Assembly: GCF_014636495.1 (NCBI RefSeq)
Contig: NZ_BMEM01000003.1
Span: forward strand, 62,001 to 126,000
DNA: 64,000 bases
Source of the DNA: Ornithinimicrobium tianjinense
GTDB lineage: Bacteria > Actinomycetota > Actinomycetes > Actinomycetales > Dermatophilaceae
Direction: 5' to 3'
A model generated the notes under the pieces. That model was not told the origin of the DNA, ran no database searches, and saw nothing but the letters and a program-made list of their open reading frames with translations. Both the position numbers and the translations under genes were made by a program. Shown in pieces: positions 58,150 to 64,000 of this stretch (within the stretch, counting starts at the first letter, position 1; each line of letters opens with the position of its first letter).

Positions 58150-60649
58150 CCCCGAGCTGGCGCAGCCGGGCGACGAACGAGGCGTGGCCGTAGCGCTCGC
58201 GGACCAGGTCCTGCACCTGGGCGACGCGCGCGGCATACCTCGCGGGGTCGCGCACGTAGGACTCGATGACCGCGCGAGACTCCTCGGGCAGGGCGTAGTC
58301 GAGCACGTCGCCGAAGACCGGCCGGTGCTTGGGGTGCGCGACCACGAGGACGCCGGAGGCCGCCGCCTCGAGCAGCACGCGGCCGAACGCCTCGTGCCGG
58401 CCGGGATGGTCCTGGTAGAGGAAGACGTCCAGGCCGGCGAGGAGCTCGCGGGGGTCCACGGAGCCGACGCGCAGCATCTCCCACTCGCGCGGGGGCCGGG
58501 TGTCCTCCCGCAGGCCGGCCTCCCGGCACAACCTCTTCCAGGTCGCCCGCGCGCCCATCAGGCGCACCACGTAGCCGGGGCCGATGTCGTAGGCCGCCAG
58601 CAGGTCCGCGTGCGTCGGCGGGAACTTCAGCGGGTGGTCGCGTGAGTAGCGCCCGACGACCACCGGGGCACCGCCGGCACCGGGCGGCCGGTCGTCGCGC
58701 ACGTGCCACTCGTCGACGTCGATGAGCCCCGGGTTGTCCCACGGGGTGAGGGCCAGGCCGGGGTCCTGCTGGAGGAGCACCTGGCGCAGCACCGGTCCCT
58801 GCGGCACCCAGACGGGCTCGGTGCCGAACAGCTCGCGGGCCCGCGCGGTGACGTCGGCGACGACGTAGCGCTGGTCGGTGCCGTCCGGCTCCAGCGGCGC
58901 CTGGTTGGCCATGACCAGCAGGTGCCGCGGGCGGAGAGCCCGACCGGACGGCACGCTCGGCGGGTGCTGCAGCACGAGCGGGTAGCGCACCATGAGCACG
59001 TCCACCTCGACGTCGTCGTCCAGCTGGACCCACTCGACCTCGCCGCGCCGCACCAGGTCGACGACCGGCGCGCACAGCGGCAGGTCCTTGGTCGTCGCGA
59101 AGCGCAGCGCCTCCAGGTGCAGGATGCCCACGCGCAGCCCCGCCTCGCGCGCGGCGCGCAGCTCCTCGATCATCGAGCGCTGCGGCCCGCCGTAGCGGCG
59201 CCAGTCACCGCCCAGGACGAGGTCGAGGTGGGCGGGCGGCGGCGGCCCGGGGTCGTGCGCCTTGCGCCAGCGGCGCGGCTCGGGGAAGGCGCGCGGGCCC
59301 TCCGGGTCCAGGTATGGCGTGGCGCCCGCGGCGATCTCCTCGTGCCAGGGCGTGTAGAGGCCCTTGTACTGGTGGCGGGCGCCGTGCCGCCACATCCTGG
59401 AGAACTCGTCGGAGGACAGCGTCTGGCCCGACCGCAGCAGCAGCAGGCACTCGTCGACGGTCACGACCGACCCGGCACCGAAGGCCGCCTCGATCCGTCG
59501 GGCGTACTCGGTGTCGGCGCCCTTGCGGGTGGGGTCGAGGAAGCCGACGCGGCCCAGCACCCGGGCGACCCGGAAGAGGAGCGTCGGCGCGGCGACCGCC
59601 CGGTGCCGGTAGCCCAGCCGGACCAGACCCAGCCCCTCGTCGACGCGCGCGCCGAGCCCGCGCGCGGCCAGCAGCGTCGGGTCGTCCTCGAGCTGCGCCA
59701 CGAGCGTGGCGACGGACTGCGGGTGCAGCCAGTCGTCGGAGTCGAGCGTGGTGAAGTAGGTCCCGCGGGCCTGGGCGAGCGCGGTGTTGCGGGCCCGGTA
59801 GGTGCCACCGTTGGTGCGCTGGCGGATCACCCGGACGCGGGGGTCGAGCGCCTCGGCGCGCTGCAGCCAGGCCTCGGCCTCCGGGCCCGACGCGTCGTCG
59901 ACGACGAGGATCTCGAGGTGCTGCCAGGTCTGGGCCAGCAGCGAGCGCACGGCGGTCAGGAGCGGTGGGCCGGGGCGGTAGGCGCTGACGGCGACGGTGA
60001 CGAGCGGGTCGCCGTCGTGGTCGGCGCGCGGGAGCGGGTCGGTCGTGAGCCGGTCGAAGGCGGTGCCCCCGAGCGTCGGGTCCAGGCGCAGCGGCGCGAG
60101 GGCCTCCGAGTGGAGCGCAGCGTCGACGAGGGCCAACCAGGCCGCCCCGCCGTCGGGCCGCGCCAGGTCGGCGCGCACCGCGGCGGCCACGTCGGCGGGG
60201 ACCGACGGGTGGTCGAGCAGCTCCGCGCAGCCGGCCCCGTCGCCCTCGAGGCAGCGCAGGTGCAGAAGCACCAGGACCGCCTGCGGGTGCAGGTCGTCCA
60301 GCCGTCCGGCCCGGGCCAGCGCCTCGAGGATCGCGCGCCCACGCGCGACGTCGGCCGGGTCGGGGGTCTGCAGGGCCAGCACCCGGGCCAGCTGGCCGAG
60401 GTGGAAGGCGTCGGCGCCGTCGGGCAGGGCGGCCCGCCCGGGCGCGCCGGCACGGCATACCTCCTGCGCCCAGGCGTCCACCTCCTCGGCCGAGTGACCG
60501 GGCCAGGCGGCCTCGACGAGCACCTCCCGGGCGTGCAGCGACCGGGTGCGCAACGCGGTGACCGCCAGCGCGTCGGGGTGGTCGAGCAGGATCTGGTTGC
60601 GCGCGGTGTCGCGGGTCACGCCCGCGCGGGTGGCGACGGGCTCAGCCAC
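58112..60649 (-). CDS. Two-domain glycosyltransferase: GT2 + GT4-like
   Basis: 845 aa. The first 210 residues are helical repeats. About 215-340 is a GT2 domain (VTVAVSAYRPGPPLLTAVRS, LEILVVDDASG, YFTTLDSDDWLHP with the metal-binding DSD). About 480-840 is a GT-B half with VVVGRYSRDHPLKFPPTHAD and LLEAAASGVLVVAHPKHRP. Both parts seem intact, so it may add two sugars in turn. Last gene of a three-gene unit with 60642 and 61006. Confidence 0.82.
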   Translation of the reverse strand: MAEPVATRAGVTRDTARNQILLDHPDALAVTALRTRSLHAREVLVEAAWPGHSAEEVDAWAQEVCRAGAPGRAALPDGADAFHLGQLARVLALQTPDPADVARGRAILEALARAGRLDDLHPQAVLVLLHLRCLEGDGAGCAELLDHPSVPADVAAAVRADLARPDGGAAWLALVDAALHSEALAPLRLDPTLGGTAFDRLTTDPLPRADHDGDPLVTVAVSAYRPGPPLLTAVRSLLAQTWQHLEILVVDDASGPEAEAWLQRAEALDPRVRVIRQRTNGGTYRARNTALAQARGTYFTTLDSDDWLHPQSVATLVAQLEDDPTLLAARGLGARVDEGLGLVRLGYRHRAVAAPTLLFRVARVLGRVGFLDPTRKGADTEYARRIEAAFGAGSVVTVDECLLLLRSGQTLSSDEFSRMWRHGARHQYKGLYTPWHEEIAAGATPYLDPEGPRAFPEPRRWRKAHDPGPPPPAHLDLVLGGDWRRYGGPQRSMIEELRAAREAGLRVGILHLEALRFATTKDLPLCAPVVDLVRRGEVEWVQLDDDVEVDVLMVRYPLVLQHPPSVPSGRALRPRHLLVMANQAPLEPDGTDQRYVVADVTARARELFGTEPVWVPQGPVLRQVLLQQDPGLALTPWDNPGLIDVDEWHVRDDRPPGAGGAPVVVGRYSRDHPLKFPPTHADLLAAYDIGPGYVVRLMGARATWKRLCREAGLREDTRPPREWEMLRVGSVDPRELLAGLDVFLYQDHPGRHEAFGRVLLEAAASGVLVVAHPKHRPVFGDVLDYALPEESRAVIESYVRDPARYAARVAQVQDLVRERYGHASFVARLRQLGVSDGAGGAAAGR

Positions 60650-61001
60650 GGTCCTCGAGCCGGCGCAGCGCCGCGTCCACGCTGTCCTGGAGGCGGTCGA
60701 GGCGGCCGGTGTACTGGGCCTGGAGGGCGCGGACGGTGCCGACGACGTCGTCCGTGGTGGGAGCCGCGCGGCCCGCGCCCCGCTGGGCGTCGAGCTCGGT
60801 GCGCAGGGTCGCCCGCAGCGCGCGCACCCGGTTGTGAGCGTCGAGCGCGACCAGGAGCACCGCCGTGAGCAGCGCGGTCGTCACCAGCGCGACGAGCCAC
60901 CACCAGCCGAGCAGCGCGCCGACGACGGCGAGCACGCAGGCGGCGGCGCCGAGGGCGGCTCCGGCGAGGAGGACCTTCTGGGGCGTCACGCGGATCTGCA
61001 C
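60642..61001 (-). CDS. Small membrane protein with coiled coil
   Basis: 119 aa from a GTG, not recognised. Two close membrane helices (KVLLAGAALGAAACVLAVVG; WWLVALVTTALLTAVLLVAL) are followed by a charged coiled coil (VRALRATLRTELDAQ; ALQAQYTGRLDRLQDSVDAALRRLEDR). It is squeezed between two glycosyltransferase genes with a 4-bp gap and an 8-bp overlap, suggesting a scaffold for the enzymes at the membrane. Confidence 0.7.
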   Translation of the reverse strand: MQIRVTPQKVLLAGAALGAAACVLAVVGALLGWWWLVALVTTALLTAVLLVALDAHNRVRALRATLRTELDAQRGAGRAAPTTDDVVGTVRALQAQYTGRLDRLQDSVDAALRRLEDRG

Positions 61002-61005
61002 GGCG

Positions 61006-63339
61006 TCACGCTACCCCGGCGCCGGGGGTGGTGAGGGAGCGGTAGAGCTCGGTGTAGCGGGCGGCGTTGCGGGCCCAGGTGCGCTCGCGGACCACCCACT
61101 CCCGGGCGCGCGCCGCCACGGTGGCCCGGCCGTCGGGGTCCTCGGCGAGCCGCTCGAGCAGGTCGGCGAGCGCCGCCGCGTCGCCAGCCGGGTAGGACCA
61201 GCCCCGCTCGCCGTCGCCGATCACCTCCAGCAGCGCGGGCTGGGCGGAGACCACGACCGGTAGCCCCATCGCCATCGCCTCGAACGGCTTGAGCGGGGTG
61301 ACCAGGCGCGCCGCCCGCTCGTCGCTGCGGGGGACGACGAGGACGTCGAGCAGCGCGTAGGAGGCGGCCACCTCCTCGTGCGGCACCCGCCCGGTGAAGG
61401 TGACGACGCCGTCCGCGCCGAGCTCGGTGGTCAGCGCGCGCAGGTCCGCCTCCCCGGTGCCCGTCCCGACGACCAGGCACAGCGTGGGGCGCCCCCGGGC
61501 CTGCAGCAGCACCGCCGCGCGCACGAGGTCCTCGACCTGCTCGCGGGCGTGGTCGAGGTTGCTGACGTAGCCGAAGGTGAAGCGGCCCACCGCGTCGTGG
61601 CGCCGCGCGAGCGCGTCGTCCCGCGGGACGGGGGCGAGCCGGTCGGGGTCGACCGCGTTGGGCACGACGTGCACGCGTCCGGCCGGGACGCCGCGGCCGA
61701 CGAGGTCGTCGCGCATCGTGCCGGCCAGGGTCACGGTCGCGTCCGCCCGCGTGGCGAGGTCGGCCTCGCGCGCCATCCGCCGCTCGAACGTCTCCCCGCG
61801 CTCCGCCCGCACCTGGTCCTGCGTCCACGTGGACTCGAAGAGCCCCCTGACCTCGTAGACCCACGGCAGCCCGGTCGCGGCCGCGACCGCCGCCCCGACC
61901 ACGCCGAGGTCGTAGCCGCGGTGCCCGGAGTGGACGTGAAGGACGGCCGGGCGCTCGCGCGCCACGAGGTCGAGCACCGCGGCTGCCGCCGCCTCGAGGT
62001 ATGCCGTGCCCGTCGCCGCCACCACGGGCGGCGGCAGCAGGTGGCGGACGCCGTCGACGACGACCTCCTCCAGGACACCCGGCACCGGCTCGTCCGCGGG
62101 CTCGTCCGCGCGCTCGGGCACCGCGAGCGCCACCACGTCGACGCCTGCCTCGACCAGGGCCCGCAGCGTGTGGTGCCCCCGGACGCTGTAGCCCGCCTGG
62201 CGCTGCGGGAGGGTCGTCTTGAGCAGGTGCAGCACCCGGCCGGGCACCGGGTCGACGGGCGTGGACGGCAGCGCGGGCAGCCAGCCGGGGTCCGTCTCGC
62301 GGAGGCGGTCGTCGACGCGGTCGGTCGGCAGGCCCCGCGCCTCCAGCACCCGGCGCTCCAGGCTGAGCGACCCGGTGACGCGGGTCAGGTAGGCCATCTC
62401 GCGCAAGAGCACCGGGTCGGGGGCGTCGAGCAGCTCACCGACGAGCCGCAGCGCCTCCTCGTCGCGTCGCTCGCGGCCGAGACGCACCAGGGTGGCAGCC
62501 TCCTCGCCCAGCACGAGCGCGGCGAGCTCCTCCGGCGACGGCGCGGCGGCCGGGCCGACGACGAGCCCGGGGCGGTCGAGCAGGTGACGCCAGGGGCTGG
62601 ACCGGTCCTGCGGCCGCGGCAGATGGACGACCCGCACGCGCTCGGGCAGCCCGGGCAGCTGCGCGACGACCGGCCCGAGCCCGTCGAGCACGAGCACCTC
62701 CGCGTCGTCCGGCACCGGCGCGCCGGGGGCCAGCACCTCCACCCGCGCGCGCAGGGCGGGGGCCGTGCCGGACGGCAGCCAGCGTGGCGCCGACCCCGCG
62801 GCGTCCCCCACCGCGACGACGACCCGGTGCATGGCGCCGGGGCTCGTCGGTGCCCGGACGGTCCTGGGTGCGGGGGCCGACGGCTCCCCCTGCACCCGCC
62901 TCGTCGCGACGTCCTCGGCGATCCGCTCTGCGGCCTTGTCCCAGGTCAGCACCGGCACCGTCGCACCGCGCCGCGCCCGCCAGCGGGCCAGCGCCTGGGC
63001 GGCGTCGTCGTCGGTCGCCACGAGGCAGGTCGGGCCCGCGCCGTCCGGCGCCGGCTGCGCCAGGGCGTCCTCCAGCCACGTCGACCCCTCGAGCGCGTCG
63101 CCCAGCTCGGCCGACGTCCCGCGCAGCACCCGGCGCGCCAGGCTCTGCACCAGGCCTCCCACCACGCTCGACGTCGTCACCGGCGCCGTGAGGCGGTGCC
63201 ACTGCACCACCTCGTCGGCCGGGGGTCGCAGCGCCGCAGCCCGGACGGGCACGCCATACCGCACCGCGAGACCGAGCAGGGCCGGGACCGCGGGGTCGTC
63301 CACGCGGGCCCCGACCGCGACATACCGCTCGCTCGCCAT
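61006..63339 (-). CDS. GT4 family glycosyltransferase with long N-terminal region
   Basis: 777 aa from the ATG at 63339; a longer reading to 63972 would be antisense to a better gene. Residues 1-390 have no clear family (an alpha/beta part with VVVAVGDAAGSAPRWLPSGT, then helices). Residues about 395-777 are a GT-B enzyme: RQAGYSVRGHHTLRALVEAG, LPWVYEVRGLFESTW, VPNAVDPDRLAPVPRDD, RFTFGYVSNLDHAREQVED and LVTPLKPFEAMAMGLPVVVS. Related in its second half to the GT4 at 43994. First gene of the minus-strand three-gene unit. Confidence 0.85.
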   Translation of the reverse strand: MASERYVAVGARVDDPAVPALLGLAVRYGVPVRAAALRPPADEVVQWHRLTAPVTTSSVVGGLVQSLARRVLRGTSAELGDALEGSTWLEDALAQPAPDGAGPTCLVATDDDAAQALARWRARRGATVPVLTWDKAAERIAEDVATRRVQGEPSAPAPRTVRAPTSPGAMHRVVVAVGDAAGSAPRWLPSGTAPALRARVEVLAPGAPVPDDAEVLVLDGLGPVVAQLPGLPERVRVVHLPRPQDRSSPWRHLLDRPGLVVGPAAAPSPEELAALVLGEEAATLVRLGRERRDEEALRLVGELLDAPDPVLLREMAYLTRVTGSLSLERRVLEARGLPTDRVDDRLRETDPGWLPALPSTPVDPVPGRVLHLLKTTLPQRQAGYSVRGHHTLRALVEAGVDVVALAVPERADEPADEPVPGVLEEVVVDGVRHLLPPPVVAATGTAYLEAAAAAVLDLVARERPAVLHVHSGHRGYDLGVVGAAVAAATGLPWVYEVRGLFESTWTQDQVRAERGETFERRMAREADLATRADATVTLAGTMRDDLVGRGVPAGRVHVVPNAVDPDRLAPVPRDDALARRHDAVGRFTFGYVSNLDHAREQVEDLVRAAVLLQARGRPTLCLVVGTGTGEADLRALTTELGADGVVTFTGRVPHEEVAASYALLDVLVVPRSDERAARLVTPLKPFEAMAMGLPVVVSAQPALLEVIGDGERGWSYPAGDAAALADLLERLAEDPDGRATVAARAREWVVRERTWARNAARYTELYRSLTTPGAGVA

Positions 63340-63346
63340 GGGGCGC

Positions 63347-63352
63347 AGTCTC
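63347..63352 (-). promoter_or_regulatory. -10-like GAGACT, 7 nt before the ATG at 63339
   Basis: On the minus strand GAGACT is followed by seven bases and ATG. It faces the TAGAGT promoter of the divergent gene at 63391. Confidence 0.35.
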
Positions 63353-63377
63353 CCAGACGCGCCCGCGAGCCCAGGGC

Positions 63378-63383
63378 TAGAGT
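63378..63383 (+). promoter_or_regulatory. -10 hexamer TAGAGT, 7 nt before the ATG at 63391
   Basis: TAGAGT, GGCCGCG, ATG, with no SD sequence: a leaderless layout. Confidence 0.45.
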
Positions 63384-63390
63384 GGCCGCG

Positions 63391-64000
63391 ATGTCCACCA
63401 CCGTCCCCGCGCCCGGCGTCGCGCGCGACCTCGTGGTCGCCTACTGCTACCCGCCCTACGTCGACACGTCCGCGATCGTGGCGGCCAAGCGGGTGCGCGA
63501 GCACGGACGCCCGGTCGACGTGCTGCAGAACGCCCTCGGGTCGCTGCGTCGGACCGATCCCGGCCTGGAACGGATCGCCGGCGACCTCGTCGTCCGGCGG
63601 CACGAGGTGCCCTCGCGCAGCCACTTCGCCTCCTGGGGCGCGATGTCGCGGTTCGTCGAGCTGGGGCTGCAGCAGGCGCTGGCGTGGGACCGCGAGGGAG
63701 AGGGCTACGAGCGCGTCTACAGCCGGGCGCAGTTCGTCGCGAGCCACCTGCTGGCGGCCCGCCTGGTCCTGCAGCGGCCCGACCTGCGGTGGACCGCGGA
63801 GTTCTCCGACCCGCTCTCGCTGGACGTCACCGGGGCGACGCGGCGCTCGGCCGCCGGTGAGGGCGTGCTGCTGCGCCGCCTCGCCGAGGGCGTGCGGGCT
63901 GCGGGGTTCGAGCCGCCGACGAGCAACAACGCCTTCGAGTGGGTGGAGGTGCTTCCCTACGCCCTCGCCCACGAGCTGGTCTTCACCAACGAGCGTCAGC
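63391..64000 (+). CDS. Glycosyltransferase-like protein (partial, runs off the window)
   Basis: 203 codons seen. The start VVAYCYPPYVDTSAIVAAKR resembles the acceptor-side beginning of GT-B glycosyltransferases that act in surface polymer synthesis (YPPxxxxxA). WTAEFSDPLSLDVTGA is a typical inner strand-loop. The donor domain lies outside, so the class cannot be confirmed. It diverges from the GT4 at 63339 and extends the polysaccharide cluster beyond the window. Confidence 0.65.
   Translation, partial: MSTTVPAPGVARDLVVAYCYPPYVDTSAIVAAKRVREHGRPVDVLQNALGSLRRTDPGLERIAGDLVVRRHEVPSRSHFASWGAMSRFVELGLQQALAWDREGEGYERVYSRAQFVASHLLAARLVLQRPDLRWTAEFSDPLSLDVTGATRRSAAGEGVLLRRLAEGVRAAGFEPPTSNNAFEWVEVLPYALAHELVFTNERQ

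Noticed and set aside
61006-63972. 988-codon version of the GT4 protein
   Set aside because: The extra 211 residues are antisense to the divergent gene at 63391, which has its own promoter and family-like start.

Overview
The window is about 64 kb of very G+C-rich chromosomal DNA. Almost all third codon positions are G or C, GTG starts are frequent, many genes look leaderless, and the gene content includes DinB/DUF664- and maleylpyruvate-isomerase-like proteins of the mycothiol-dependent superfamily, a DUF222/HNH protein and an Mrp antiporter whose A subunit carries a MrpB-like tail. This points to an actinobacterium, probably in the Micrococcales (Intrasporangiaceae-like). The lineage is an inference from style, not from a marker gene. 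No rRNA, tRNA, transposase, prophage or CRISPR array was seen.

Layout. (1) 1-23.9 kb is a mosaic of short housekeeping and accessory genes: a divergent citrate synthase pair with an N-terminal HTH on one partner, oxidoreductases, a GNAT protein, a methyltransferase fused to a DinB domain, two winged-helix proteins, a TetR regulator with two operators, a pair of flavin oxidoreductases, NAD(P)H-hydrate dehydratase coupled to a histidine phosphatase, and a DUF2252 protein. Several convergent gene pairs are separated by long perfect or near-perfect hairpins. (2) 23.9-38.8 kb holds the replication/ribosome block, with dnaB at one end and rpsF-ssb-rpsR-rplI at the other. Between them lie a MATE exporter, an OsmC-like protein, a complete mrpA(B)CDEFG antiporter operon, an SGNH lipoprotein and a TupA-like ATP-grasp protein. 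DnaA-box-like 9-mers cluster upstream of dnaB, and a perfect TTGTCCACA lies upstream of rpsF. (3) 38.4-64 kb is a cell-surface polysaccharide region: GtrA, UDP-glucose dehydrogenase, an O-acyltransferase with a C-terminal SGNH domain, multidomain glycosyltransferases, an ABC-2 exporter (permease plus ATPase), a second nucleotide-sugar dehydrogenase, UDP-GlcNAc 2-epimerase, and an unusual double asparagine-synthetase-like protein. A DUF222/HNH endonuclease gene sits inside this region.

How it fits together. WecB plus the second dehydrogenase could supply a UDP-HexNAc uronic acid (for example UDP-ManNAcA), and Ugd supplies UDP-GlcA. Together with the glycosyltransferases, the ABC exporter, the TupA-like ligase and the acyltransferase/SGNH proteins, the simplest reading is synthesis, decoration and export of an acidic, teichuronic-acid-like wall polymer. 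Two window-wide signals stand out. One is a heavily repeated octamer, GGCATACC/GGTATGCC, kept in coding and non-coding DNA at the cost of rare codons. The other is a repeated promoter layout in which a TANNNT-like hexamer lies exactly 6-8 bases before the start codon, implying leaderless transcripts.
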